Source: an uncultured Eubacterium sp. (GTDB lineage Bacteria > Bacillota > Clostridia > Lachnospirales > Lachnospiraceae). Taken from it: DNA of 26,383 nucleotides. The DNA lies in assembly GCA_910584345.1 (NCBI GenBank), contig CAJTZX010000050.1, forward strand, positions 1-26,383, given 5' to 3'. Shown piece by piece: positions 1-8,625 of this stretch (position 1 is the first letter of the stretch; each line of letters starts with the position of its first letter). The notes below the pieces were generated by a model, which searched no databases, was not told where the DNA came from, and saw nothing but the letters and a program-made list of their open reading frames with translations. The position numbers and the translations under genes were made by a program.

Positions 1-849
1 ATGCCCGATCTGTATCAGGTAATAATGATTTTTCAATGCCTGGTAATTCCTGCTGTATAAATGTTCCAGAAAATAACCGTGTCTTTTCTGCGCCTTAAAG
101 CCTTCATTTTCTATTTTCCACCGCCGCCTGCCGGCTTCCGCCAGCGCAGACACATTTTTCTGGTTAACGGGAAAATCTGTCAGGAACAGAAATCTTGTTT
201 TTACGTTTTCTGTCTCCCCCCCCCTTTCTGCTTCCTTTTTTATTTCCACATTCCGTTTCTCACCGTACTCTGCTATGTTTACCTTATGGCCATTATCATC
301 AATGTCCGTAACGAAGTCATGCCAGCAGAATCCGTCACGGAGTTCCTGTTCCCGACGATTCTTCTCTGTTTTTTTCAGCCTGCCGTATTCATCTGCAACC
401 GTCGGGATGCTGCCTTCTTTATAGCGGAGGATATAGTGCCAACCGCTGCTACGACATCTGGTAAAGAAATTTTCACACGCATAAAGGCTGTCCGCACAAA
501 AACAGGCGGGAAGCTTTGGGAATTCCTTCTTAAACCGTTCCATCAGCCTGTAATATGCCTTTCTTTCACAGTCCTGTTTTTCCGCTTCTTCCCCATCCGT
601 ATTTTCAACAAATTTTCATCCAGTTTTCTGCGGCTGCTGTGAATCTGCGTCCCGTCCACAATTATCTGCCAGTATTTATCCCTGATCCGTGCATCTGCAA
701 ATGAACGGCTGCGTACCAGCCTGCAGACAAGCTGGCAGACAGTATCCTGCAGTTCTTTTGGATCCAGCCTTTCCAGGTATTTATTTATCGTTTCCCAGTA
801 AGGAATTTCATCCGCGGATGCACTTTCCACGCATATTTCCCAGACATTC
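1..849 (-). pseudogene. DDE transposase remnant with internal deletion and frameshift
   Basis: On the minus strand two open stretches belong to one transposase. The first, from about 857 down to about 615, gives a segment with KYLERLDPKEL and the catalytic-type motif IIVDGTQ, then RKLDEN. The second, in another frame from about 618 to base 1 and running off the window, gives EKQDCERKA, CADSLYACE, YILRYKEGSIP and the C-terminal WKIENEGFKAQK motif that resembles the Y-R-E-K region of IS4-like DDE transposases. Compared with the usual layout, roughly 45-50 residues between RKLDEN and the EKQDCE segment are missing, so the frame change looks like a deletion junction near 612-620 rather than a simple indel. 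The N-terminus is also lost: the reading frame begins exactly at the inverted repeat of the neighbouring IS66-type remnant, which has interrupted it. The family assignment (IS4-like) is from motif memory; non-functionality is clear. Confidence 0.8.
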
Positions 850-863
850 GTTACTTTTCACGG
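850..863 (+). repeat. Left terminal inverted repeat of the IS66-type remnant
   Basis: A perfect 14-bp inverted match to 2005-2018. The repeat edge coincides with the point where the coding sequence of the transposase on the left stops making sense, which marks it as the insertion boundary. Confidence 0.85.
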
Positions 864-864
864 G

Positions 865-1899
865 GTGGGGAAACTCATAACTATCAATTATGCTTTTGCT
901 GAATTTGAAAATAATTTTATCAACACTGGGCAGGCTGTTTATGAGGAAAAAGACCGTGCACAGGAGCTTTTGATTGAAGAACTAAACCATGCCCTGCAGC
1001 TTTTTGCAGATGGCGTTTCTGACAAAAAGGCAGGGGGGAAAGGGAAAAGACGGGGCGGGCGTATGAATGACCAGCAGTATTTCCAGTCAACTTCATTATC
1101 ATACCGGCTTAAAGCTGCGGAGCGGGAACTGGAAGCTTTATGCTCCGGCGAAGCTTATGTCAAGCTGCGGGCGGAATACGAGGGCGTTATCCGAAGCCAG
1201 AACGCAGCCATAAAAAGGCTTCAGAAAGAGCGAGACAGCTTTTCCTTTTCCCGTAAAGAAATCATGCGCCAGTGGATGGATGTGCTGGAAGACGTCCAAA
1301 AAGAGCATGATTTTACAGCTATGGTTCTGACCATCAGGAATGCATGGTGCATATCGAGCGTTACCTCAGGGACAGCATAGAGAATGAGAAAAACCTTACC
1401 TGGAATAAGCAGATGCTGGAGCTGGTACAGGAGAGGATCCATGAGAACCATATGGCCCCGGAAGGTGTGGCAGACGAAAAAACCGCTGCATTTGAGGCAA
1501 GGTATGACGCTATCGTACAGACAGCCGCAAAAGAATACGAAGACGTGCCGCCGTCAGACTATTACAGGGATGGATATAACTTATATTTGCGGATGGCCAA
1601 ATACAAACATAACCATCTCCTGTTCCTGTCAAACACGCTTGTGGAGCCTGACAGCAACCTGTGTGAACGGAAAGCGCGGGTTTTGAAGGGGGAAAATCAA
1701 CCAGGCCATTTCCCTGCGCAGCTTTGAGCATCTGACCTGTTTTTGCGAATGCCTGAGCGTACTTGATCCATTTGCAACAGACAGCGAAAACAACCTTTAT
1801 AAATCTGTCCAGGAAGTTTTCAGACGGGAAAAGCCAGCGAAAACAAAAGATGAGCTTTCTGAAGTCGATACGGTTGTGGCTGAGCAGGCAGCAGGATAA
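865..1899 (+). pseudogene. IS66-family transposase, internally deleted and frameshifted
   Basis: Three reading frames in succession make up one transposase. 865 to about 1330 gives a charged coiled-coil N-terminal region (EKDRAQELLIEELNHALQL, then KAAERELEAL and DVQKEHDF). From about 1344 to 1690 the frame gives HIERYLRDSIENEKNLTW, PPSDYYRDGYNLYLRMAKYK and the C-terminal hallmark EPDSNLCERKARVLKG. After a frameshift near 1690, KINQAISLRSFEHLT continues to the stop at 1897-1899. The NLCER region corresponds to the NNLAER-type motif of IS66 TnpC. The central DDE region that should lie between the coiled coil and the HIERYL segment is absent, so a large internal deletion near 1335-1345 is inferred. 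It cannot encode an active enzyme. Confidence 0.8.
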
Positions 1900-1953
1900 A
1901 GAGAGTTATGCAATTGTCTGTTTGTTTTAATTTTAGAGATAGCCCGTTATAAT

Positions 1954-1983
1954 CAAACAGGGACTCAAATGAGTCCCTGTTTG
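1954..1983 (+). terminator. Perfect 14-bp hairpin at the end of the IS66-type gene
   Basis: CAAACAGGGACTCA and its exact complement are separated by two A residues, about 55 bases after the transposase stop and inside the element. Only a short TTTG follows, so it is a strong hairpin with a weak U-tract. A terminator serving the insertion sequence is the simplest reading. Confidence 0.55.
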
Positions 1984-2004
1984 TCGTGCCCTAATTTCCC
2001 AACT

Positions 2005-2018
2005 CCGTGAAAAGTAAC
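2005..2018 (-). repeat. Right terminal inverted repeat of the IS66-type remnant
   Basis: Exact reverse complement of 850-863, with imperfect similarity extending inward to about 1991. Confidence 0.85.
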
Positions 2019-2394
2019 AAGTATTTTAAATTTTGATAAAATTCTTTCAATTTAGACTTGTTTTTTTCATACTAATGATATAGAATATAGAAGGAAAGGA
2101 TACGTGTCATTAGAAGTATGACATTGAAACAGCTAATGTAGCCCTGACTCCTTTGAATCCTTGTCTGTTTTGCAGACTGGTCATGTCAGGGAAATAAAGG
2201 TTAACTATTTAGCCGGTTTTACCACAAGATAAAACTGTTTTGAATGTTTTTCTTCTATAACACGTTAATTTCACCTTTGTTCTCATTGAAAAACCTCTTT
2301 CCTTTATAGGATTATGTGAAGAAATAATTTATAAATAGTTACTCTAACACGTTTTTCTATAAAACAGGAGGTTTTTCACCTTATTTTTCCACCT
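2019..2394. other. Gene-free AT-rich spacer with several inverted repeats
   Basis: No plausible coding region is visible. It holds a TGTCAT/ATGACA hairpin (2105-2123) and a nested structure with CCCTGAC (2142-2148) pairing to GTCAGGG (2185-2191) around an inner GTCTG/CAGAC pair (2163-2177). A longer-range inverted repeat TGAAAAACCTC ... GAGGTTTTTCA lies between about 2288 and 2380. None of these matches a structured RNA class that I recognise. The spacer lies between two decayed loci. Confidence 0.5.
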
Positions 2395-4761
2395 TTATTT
2401 TTGACCATTTCGAAAAATATTTTTTCCGTTTACCTTCTTATATGTACGAACCCTTACATAATATCTCTTCCCTGGTTTCTGATTTTTTACAGAAATTTTC
2501 GTCTTTTTGCAGTCATTTACCATTCTGCTCTTAGCGCCTGTAAATTTTATATTTTCTGAATATTGAATCTGGTACCCATCTACCTGTACTGTCTGCTTTT
2601 TCCATCGTACTATGAATTTGTTTGTATCTGACAAAATCCGTCCTTTCAGGGATGTCCCTCTTGGCAGAATTTTGAATGTCTTCTTTACCGTACCAGTATA
2701 TCTGCCCTTCAGGGTAATAATTGCGCTGGCCATACCGACCGCTTTGTTATTCTGATATACTACATGATAGTACTGTGAAGAAATCTTCTTGCCATTAGTA
2801 TCTTTCAAGATACTGTCTTACCAGAATAAACAAAAGATTGCGATTGGAGTTTCACAGAATTGACTCGAGGAATCAAGTCAGCTTTTCCCTCGCCACATCT
2901 CGTACATTCAAAATAACGCATACCATTTTCTTTCGTAGATGCCGGTAACTCTGTAATTGTATACTCATGAAAATATTTTTGTACTATAGTACTTGGTCAA
3001 TTATTTTTCCACATCCAAAACAGTATTTTGCTCCTGAATAGCCATCCATTGTGCACGATGGCTCTACTTTTCCTCGTAATTCTGTCTTATTGTGGTAACA
3101 GGATTCATAAGGAATCATTCCATAACCGGCAAATACAGCTTTAACTTTTACATAGGAAGCTTTCACTACAATAAATGTTTTCGCATCCCACTCAGCCAAG
3201 ACTTCTCCACCTTCTGCTTCCCATTTATGAAAAACATATCCATCTGGTATATCATCTGCTGAAATACTCACAATACTTCCGTAAACCGCCCGATCCATTG
3301 ATGCCTTCCCGTGTTCTACAGTAATTGTACACTCTACGGCTACACCTGAACTGTCTGGTTTTACAGATACTCCCGGTTTTTGTTCATCTGGTGCAACTGG
3401 TATCTGTCCACCTGGCACAAACGGCTTGTGACCATCCGATTCACCTGGCCTATCCCGTCCCGAAACATTTGTCCCACCTGGCAATACTTCCCAAGATACA
3501 TCTGAAACATTCCCTCCTGGTACATTTGATGTCTCTTCATCCAGATTTGTACTCCCAGAAGAAGTTAGCGGCCGATACATAGCTTGTTCTAACTTATATT
3601 CTTTCTGACTTGTACTGCCTGAATCAGAAACAATATATTTTTCCTCATCTGCAAAAATAGAAATCGTTGTATCTTTTATAACTGCAACGTTTTGAAACTC
3701 TTTTGTGTCCAAAACTCCATGATCCTGAATGGAAAATACAGAGCAGTCTACAGTTCCAGGACTTCTCCCAACACATTTTACCGTATACCCCGCGTCTTTT
3801 GGATAATAAATATATTTTTCATAATCTTTGTCAATCTGATTGAATACAGCATAGCAATATATCGGGCCTTCTTTTTGATTGCATTCATTGCCATCTCTTA
3901 CAGTCAACAACAACGTACCATGTTCATCAAAAACCTGCACATCCACCGGACAATCAATTGCATATCCAAGCAATTCGTCTGTCCTGCTTTCTGTAAATCC
4001 TCTATCTAGCAGTGCATCTACAAAAACTCCAGCTCCGCCAGCTGCTATTGATTTCATTCATTCATCCAAAACCTGACTTCGACTGCCAGATGCAACATTT
4101 TCTAAATGTTCTGCTGCAGTACATACAACATCATATTACGAAATCCGCGGCTTTTCATAAATTTCCTTATTTGATCCGTATAAATATCAGTACTGTATTC
4201 AGGAGCAGGCGTTACGATATCTGGTTTGTTTACTGTTAACCTGCACGACGCCAATTGCTTCCCATTCAACATTCCAGTAATGATTGTCTCACCTGCAGAC
4301 TTTGGAGTTATATAAACAATAATCCCTCTATTGGAATATTTTCCGGTACTCCCAGGCCCCGGCAAGCAGCGTACTTGATCCGCCACCAAATGATTGCTGC
4401 TCTTCCAGCTGATTTTATTAATCAACTCCTTCCACACAGCATCATCTGCTCTCTGTCCATTTTCTAAATATACCGTCCCGGTAACAGCTGCATCACTGTC
4501 TCCTAATGTTACTTTTGACAAACTCTGTAAACTTACTCTGGCTATACTCGCAATATCGGATGACGGAACATCCTGATCTTCTGTATCAGGTTTTTCTATG
4601 TACCATGTACCTGAATGAATATCTATATTAAGTACCGGAGCAACCGGAAAATACCCACGAATATTTTCACCTTGCATATCAATTCTTCCGGAAGATGAAG
4701 AAATCAAAACTTGATATGGTTTATATCCAGGTGTCCTTAAGCACCATGCACTATTTTTATT
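2395..4761 (-). pseudogene. Large secreted/surface protein gene, truncated and multiply broken
   Basis: Read from 4761 leftward, the frames form one protein. It starts inside SAWCLRTPGYKPYQV, which resembles the WWLRSPG signature of DUF6273 domains, and goes on to APVLNIDI. A region with CRLTVNKP follows that resembles a bacterial Ig-like fold. After a frameshift near 4115 the text continues AAEHLENVASGSRSQ up to an in-frame TGA at 4058-4060. Then comes a long stretch with GYAIDCPVDVQVFDEHG, a Gly/Pro/Ser-rich linker, an InlB-B-type repeat (HGKASMDRAVYGSIVSISA) and a Cys-pair segment (CFGCGKII). Frameshifts near 2998 and 2812 lead to ECTRCGEGK and finally a fibronectin-like tail (YQIQYSENIKFTGAK, YYVRVRTYKKVNGK). 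The 5' end with the signal peptide is missing. Such modular proteins are usually secreted by Lachnospiraceae; this copy is dead. Confidence 0.75.
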
Positions 4762-5062
4762 TTATAGGAAGCCTGTGCTGGGTGCCTATTGTCTGACTTT
4801 TATGTGTTATGAGATTTGTATTCGGATACCTATTGTTCACTGTTTTATTTGCATATAAAATACATTGACAGAATCCTACTTTTATTAGAAAATAAAGAAA
4901 GAAAAAATATGCAAAGATATTTGAAAATGAATATTTAAAATGTCAGCTTAACAATGAAAGGGGATGATTTGCTTGATGCAGGATGATAATTTTAAAGCCA
5001 TGGAAGTGGATAATGTGAAAATATTTTTATGAGTATCTTTATAACTGAGGAGAGAAAAGTCA
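4762..5062. other. Intergenic region upstream of the lipoprotein gene
   Basis: No gene is supported here beyond a possible 18-codon frame (4976-5032) with no clear identity. A weak promoter candidate TTGTTC (4833-4838), 17 bp, TAAAAT (4856-4861) faces the lipoprotein gene. A TTGACA at 4865-4870 has no good -10 partner. A clear GAGGAGAG ribosome site (about 5047-5055) precedes the ATG at 5063. Confidence 0.35.
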
Positions 5063-5341
5063 ATGAACAGTAAAAAAATGATGATAGTAATTTTAATGTC
5101 TGTCGCACTTGTGGCTGGATGCGGAACAGATGCGGTAGATAAGAATGCAGATCACGCGGGAGCAACAGCAGATCAGGAACAAAAATCGGACAAAGATGCA
5201 CAAGACTCAACAGAAAACGGCAACGATTCTGAGGAAAAAACAGAGATCAGAAGAGAAAAATACGATGATTGTGACGGAAGTGGACATGGATATGTAGAAA
5301 TTTACTATTCCGATGGAAGTATGGAAACTGAAGAATATTAA
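5063..5341 (+). CDS. Small secreted lipoprotein, unknown function
   Basis: The 92-residue product starts with a lysine-containing signal peptide and a lipobox LVAGC, so Cys20 should be lipidated and the protein anchored outside the cell membrane. The mature part is an acidic, Lys/Asp/Glu-rich low-complexity stretch and ends in a short structured tail (GYVEIYYSDGSME) that may form a beta hairpin. No family is recognised. A good GAGGAG site lies upstream of the ATG. The transglutaminase-like gene begins 37 bases downstream with its own ribosome site, so the two are probably co-transcribed and both exported. Confidence 0.8.
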   Translation: MNSKKMMIVILMSVALVAGCGTDAVDKNADHAGATADQEQKSDKDAQDSTENGNDSEEKTEIRREKYDDCDGSGHGYVEIYYSDGSMETEEY

Positions 5342-5378
5342 TGCCGCTTCAGAATAAATCTGGGTAGGAGTGAAGCAT

Positions 5379-6287
5379 ATGAAGATCCATAAAAAAGAAA
5401 AAAAGAAAATGTGGCGAATACTGCTGACAGCGTTTGTTCTGATGTTTATTCAGTCCAAAAGTCTGGTTCAGGCAGATAAAAATTTTAATAACGTAATTGT
5501 AGATATGCAGCTTACGAACGATAATGAATCAGGGGTAGATGAACATGAGTCTGATTACAGCATTAAAGTGGAAAATCAGAAAAATGGTGAATCAGGAAAG
5601 TGGAAAACCAGAAATCAAAGGTTTTTCTATTATGAAAATGGAAAAAAAGTAACCGGTTTAAGAGAAATCCAGAACAAATATTATTATTTTGCAGCGAATG
5701 GCATTCAAAGAACCGGTTGGCAGTATGTGAACGGTGATTACTATTTTTTCAAAATAGGGAATGGTGAGAAAGGCTGGATGCAAAAAGAAAAAACAGTAAA
5801 TGGTATTCGGTTAACAGAAAATGGCAAAGCGGAGCTAACTGCGGCAAGTACAGAGAAACTAAACGTTTTGGTCAGAGCAAATCAAGTTTTAGAAAAGGCA
5901 ACAAGACCTGAAATGGGGAAGGCAGAAAAATTGCAGAAGTGTTTTGAATATTTATTACAACATTTTCAATATCGCGGTTCACCCGTCTTTGAAAAGACAA
6001 AACAGTGGGAGACAGATTACGCATTGAACTTATTTGAAGAGGGACATGGTAATTGTTATGCATTTGGAGCTGCATTTGCATTTTTGGCAAATGCAGCTGG
6101 ATATAAAAACTGTTATGCAGTGTCCAGCGGTGGGCATGGCTGGGCTGAAATAGCAGGAAAGATCTATGATCCCACATGGAGCCTGATTGACGATGAAAAC
6201 AGTTATTATGGAGTAAGTTTTAGTTTAAGTGGTCAAGATGGCAGACCTAATTATAAAAATTCGCGTAAATACGTAGCAAAAATATGA
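5379..6287 (+). CDS. Secreted transglutaminase-like protein with cell-wall-binding-type repeats
   Basis: A 302-residue protein with a basic N-terminus and one hydrophobic segment (residues about 12-27) that acts as signal peptide or anchor. Residues about 80-150 contain Trp/Tyr-rich repeats (FFYYENGKKVTG, YYYFAANGIQRTGW, YYFFKIGNGEKGW) of the choline/glucan-binding repeat type. The C-terminal half is a transglutaminase-like core: Cys226 in GNCYAFGAAFAF, His253 in GHGWAEI and Asp264 in YDPTW form the expected Cys-His-Asp triad. Such bacterial proteins are cysteine peptidases or crosslinking enzymes acting on the envelope; the substrate is unknown. The ATG at 5379 is chosen because AGGAG sits 8 bases before it; an in-frame GTG at 5370 would overlap that ribosome site. 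It follows the lipoprotein gene and is closed by a terminator. Confidence 0.8.
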   Translation: MKIHKKEKKKMWRILLTAFVLMFIQSKSLVQADKNFNNVIVDMQLTNDNESGVDEHESDYSIKVENQKNGESGKWKTRNQRFFYYENGKKVTGLREIQNKYYYFAANGIQRTGWQYVNGDYYFFKIGNGEKGWMQKEKTVNGIRLTENGKAELTAASTEKLNVLVRANQVLEKATRPEMGKAEKLQKCFEYLLQHFQYRGSPVFEKTKQWETDYALNLFEEGHGNCYAFGAAFAFLANAAGYKNCYAVSSGGHGWAEIAGKIYDPTWSLIDDENSYYGVSFSLSGQDGRPNYKNSRKYVAKI

Positions 6288-6322
6288 AATAAAGTTAAAG
6301 TGTAGGGGAGATTATTGTGTAT

Positions 6323-6361
6323 AACCTGTTGATACAGTGATTGTATCAGCAGGTTTTTTTT
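6323..6361 (+). terminator. Rho-independent terminator after the transglutaminase-like gene
   Basis: AACCTG-T-TGATAC pairs with GTATCA-G-CAGGTT across a short loop and runs into a T-tract of at least eight. It lies about 35 bases past the stop. Confidence 0.85.
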
Positions 6362-6551
6362 GATTATCCACTAAATCAGTACAAGGTTCTGCATATAGTT
6401 TTAATATTGTGTACTAATAAAATAAAAAAGTGACTCAAAATACTAAAATAGTGTTCAAATGATTCGAATAGTACTGGATTAAACAGAAAATATGTGATAT
6501 GATACTAAATGAGTAGATGAAACAGTGTGATTGTATGTGAGGAGGTATAAA

Positions 6552-6944
6552 ATGTTTAGGAAGAAAGAAGAGAGAAAAGAAGGAAAAGAAGAAAGTATAA
6601 AAGATGATATATTGTTTTTATACAAAGCAGTTGATGATATGACTTGGAGTGTAGATGTTTTACGGAAACCTGATAGGGGAAAGTACATTTTACGAAGATT
6701 AAGAATGAGACAAATAACAGAAATAGTTGTTAAATTTATGGCTTTTACATGGGCTATGATATGGTCGATGATGAGCATTATATGCTTTTTGACGACAGGT
6801 GTTTCATGGATGTCGTTGTTAACTGCGGTGCCAGCACTTGCATTTTGGGTGATCTTAACAAAATCCATAGGATCTGTGACGATCATCAGTATGGAAATCA
6901 AGGAGCTGAAAAAAGAGCTTTTAGCAAGAGAGAAGAAAGGATAA
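6552..6944 (+). CDS. Small two-TM membrane protein, unknown function
   Basis: A 130-residue protein: a strongly charged N-terminus (Lys/Glu-rich, residues 2-20), then a soluble stretch, two adjacent hydrophobic segments at about residues 60-85 (FMAFTWAMIWSMMSIICFL) and 88-110 (LLTAVPALAFWVIL), and a short charged C-terminal helix (KELKKELLAREKK). The hairpin topology suggests both ends in the cytoplasm. No family is recognised. The ATG at 6552 is preceded by GAGGAGG with 7-base spacing, which rules out the upstream in-frame TTG at 6531. A TATGAT-like -10 (6498-6503) with a poor -35 could drive it. It is monocistronic, closed by a terminator at 6976. Confidence 0.7.
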   Translation: MFRKKEERKEGKEESIKDDILFLYKAVDDMTWSVDVLRKPDRGKYILRRLRMRQITEIVVKFMAFTWAMIWSMMSIICFLTTGVSWMSLLTAVPALAFWVILTKSIGSVTIISMEIKELKKELLAREKKG

Positions 6945-6975
6945 AGACAGTTTTTAAGTATATCCGTATATTATA

Positions 6976-7014
6976 AATGACAGAACATTGATATAAAATG
7001 TTCTGTCATTTTAT
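6976..7014 (+). terminator. Terminator after the small membrane protein gene
   Basis: AATGACAGAACATT and its exact complement form a 14-bp stem with a 7-base loop, followed by TTATATTA. The T-tract is imperfect but the stem is strong and lies about 30 bases past the stop. Confidence 0.75.
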
Positions 7015-7066
7015 ATTATGTCTATGTATTCGTTCGTATGAGAAGTATGAACCTTTTATATTGAGA

Positions 7067-7095
7067 CGTAACAGGTCATAGTTTGACCTGTTACG
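7067..7095. repeat. Perfect 12-bp inverted repeat between convergent genes
   Basis: CGTAACAGGTCA and its exact complement flank a 5-base loop. No T-tract follows on either strand. It lies just beyond the 3' end of the minus-strand XRE gene and may act as a transcript-end hairpin or a protein-binding palindrome. Confidence 0.5.
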
Positions 7096-7121
7096 AATAA
7101 GGAGGAGCCATGGAAATAATG

Positions 7122-7436
7122 TCATCGGAGTTTTTGACGATTCTGGTTCTTTTTTCTTAGCAGGTCTATCATTTGGGTAACGACAGCAATATCTTCTTCA
7201 GTCAGTTCTGATACATCAAGCCGTCTGGCAGGGTCAACGCCCAGAAGATAATCTGTGCTCACATGGAAGATGGATGCTAGTTTTATCAGTGCGACAGGAG
7301 AAGGGCTGCGATCCCGAAGTTCATAAAAAGATATGATAGATTTAGACTTGCCAATCTGTTCTCCAAGCTGCTCCTGTGTCAAACCAGAACGTTTGCGAAG
7401 ATCTTTTAAGATTTCGCCGAAGTTTTTAGAATCCAC
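7122..7436 (-). CDS. XRE-family helix-turn-helix regulator
   Basis: A 104-residue protein with a Cro/C1-type helix-turn-helix at about residues 8-62: ILKDLRKRSGLTQEQLGEQIG, then SKSIISFYELRDRSPSPVALIKLASIF and the typical VSTDYLLG ending. The remaining 40 residues are an acidic then basic helix (LTEEDIAVVTQMIDLLRKKN) that could dimerise. It should be a cytoplasmic repressor. The start is GTG at 7436, with GAGGTG about 8 bases upstream. It is divergent from the PIN/ATPase gene pair with about 260 bp between, so it may control that promoter as well as its own. Confidence 0.85.
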   Translation of the reverse strand: MDSKNFGEILKDLRKRSGLTQEQLGEQIGKSKSIISFYELRDRSPSPVALIKLASIFHVSTDYLLGVDPARRLDVSELTEEDIAVVTQMIDLLRKKNQNRQKLR

Positions 7437-7523
7437 TATTTGAACACCTCACTCCACAATTAGTATACCCAAGAATAGTGCAAAAAAGGTGTCGTAATTA
7501 GAAATAATATATAAAACAGGTGG

Positions 7524-7565
7524 CAAAAGTCAGTGATTCACTTTTGGGCTAAAATATGGTATAGT
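7524..7565 (+). promoter_or_regulatory. Extended -10 promoter with overlapping inverted repeat, for the nuclease/ATPase pair
   Basis: TTCACT (7537-7542), 17 bp, TATAGT (7560-7565) preceded by TG at 7557-7558 makes an extended -10 promoter. An inverted repeat CAAAAGT (7524-7530) / ACTTTTG (7540-7546) overlaps the -35 and is a candidate operator, perhaps for the divergent XRE protein. The implied leader is about 125 bases, in which no known RNA element is recognised. Confidence 0.5.
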
Positions 7566-7697
7566 TTATAAATATTGGCAGATACTATGATAATTCAGAT
7601 TCTAATAGAAATGGTGTTTAGCAGGTAACAGGCAAGGCAAGTTGATTTAGCGTTGATAATTGATAAATAGTTAAACTGTTTAGGAAAGGGTATTACT

Positions 7698-8594
7698 TTG
7701 AAAAGAAAATATTATTTCATTGATACGGAAAATGTTGGGGACAGCTGGTTAAAATTAGTAAAGAAATTAAAAAAGAAGGATCGGATTATCACTTTTTATA
7801 CAGAAAATCATTCGAAATGTTTGGAAGAATTTTTAGTCAGACAAGTAAATAATCCTAAAATTATCTGGCTGGAATGTGCGGTTGGAAATAATGCTTTAGA
7901 TTATCAGCTTCTCGGTGTGCTGGCGTATATGATTGCGAAACATCCTAAGGCATCCTATTGCATTTACTCGAATGACAAAGGCTATCAAAAAACGGTGGCG
8001 TTTTGGCAAAGCCGTGGAATACAAATGAAGCAGAAATTTCCAGAGCAGAAATATTTAGATCAGAAAAAGAAACGAGATAAAAAACAAAAAAAGAAGCATA
8101 AACAGTCCAAAAAAACAAAGGCCAAAAATCAGACAAAATTGTTTATGCAAAAACAAAGTATGTATTTAGACGCTTGCGATTATAAGGGAAATCAGACAAA
8201 ATTGACGGAAGAACAATATGTGTCTGAAATTGCAAAGTCAATACCGTTTTCCAATCTAAATGGATGGTATTGTGCACTTACCGTCATATTAGGACAAAAA
8301 TCCGGCAGAGAATGGTATCAGAAGATTCGGCGTGATGTACTTATGCGTGAAGATTTTTCCAAACATTTTACAGGGAACTCTGATGAGAGGTGTGTAAATA
8401 TTGTAACACTAGCGTTATATGCACATGACCTGGATACAGACAAAGCAAAAAATATTTACGAGATCATACGTGCGCATCATTATAAGGATTTGAATGCTAT
8501 TAAGATGGACTTTGATAAAATTCCGGAACTGAAAACACAAACTAAATATTATAGAGTGCTCCGGCCATTAGTAGCTCTATTAAAAGATTTGTAA
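7698..8594 (+). CDS. PIN/NYN-like domain protein, probable ribonuclease
   Basis: A 298-residue protein whose first 110 residues have the acidic signature of PIN/NYN nucleases: Asp9 in YFIDTENVG, Asn65 and Asp68 in GNNALDYQLL, and the SND motif (91-93) in IYSNDKGY. These positions normally hold the metal ions for RNA cleavage. A very Lys-rich linker (about residues 122-150) follows, which probably binds nucleic acid. The C-terminal half is a helical region of unknown family (EWYQKIRRDVLMREDF; DLDTDKAKNIYEIIRAHHYKD). The start is TTG at 7698 with AGGAAAGGG 7 bases upstream. The ATPase gene begins 31 bases after the stop, suggesting an operon. RNase activity is inferred from the motif set; the target is unknown. 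Confidence 0.65.
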   Translation: MKRKYYFIDTENVGDSWLKLVKKLKKKDRIITFYTENHSKCLEEFLVRQVNNPKIIWLECAVGNNALDYQLLGVLAYMIAKHPKASYCIYSNDKGYQKTVAFWQSRGIQMKQKFPEQKYLDQKKKRDKKQKKKHKQSKKTKAKNQTKLFMQKQSMYLDACDYKGNQTKLTEEQYVSEIAKSIPFSNLNGWYCALTVILGQKSGREWYQKIRRDVLMREDFSKHFTGNSDERCVNIVTLALYAHDLDTDKAKNIYEIIRAHHYKDLNAIKMDFDKIPELKTQTKYYRVLRPLVALLKDL

Positions 8595-8625
8595 TCACAT
8601 GGAATACCGAATGGGAGGTTATAAC

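Larger units (their letters stand above)
850..2018 (+). mobile_element. IS66-family insertion sequence remnant bounded by inverted repeats
   Basis: The element is delimited by terminal inverted repeats: GTTACTTTTCACGG at 850-863 and its exact complement CCGTGAAAAGTAAC at 2005-2018. The similarity continues inward with a few mismatches for about another 14 bp (GGTGGGGAAA against AGTTGGGAAA). Its one gene is a broken IS66-type transposase. At about 1.17 kb it is roughly half the usual length of an IS66-family element, consistent with loss of the accessory genes and the catalytic centre. The 8 bp on the two outer sides do not match, so no target duplication survives, which implies rearrangement after insertion. 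Confidence 0.8.

Noticed and set aside
216..224. Run of nine C as a possible frameshift site in the left transposase
   Set aside because: The minus-strand frame reads through the run without a shift (ERGGETENVKTRF), joining conserved blocks on both sides.
61..642. Plus-strand frame of 193 residues at the left edge
   Set aside because: It is the shadow of the minus-strand transposase, which has conserved motifs in its own frame.
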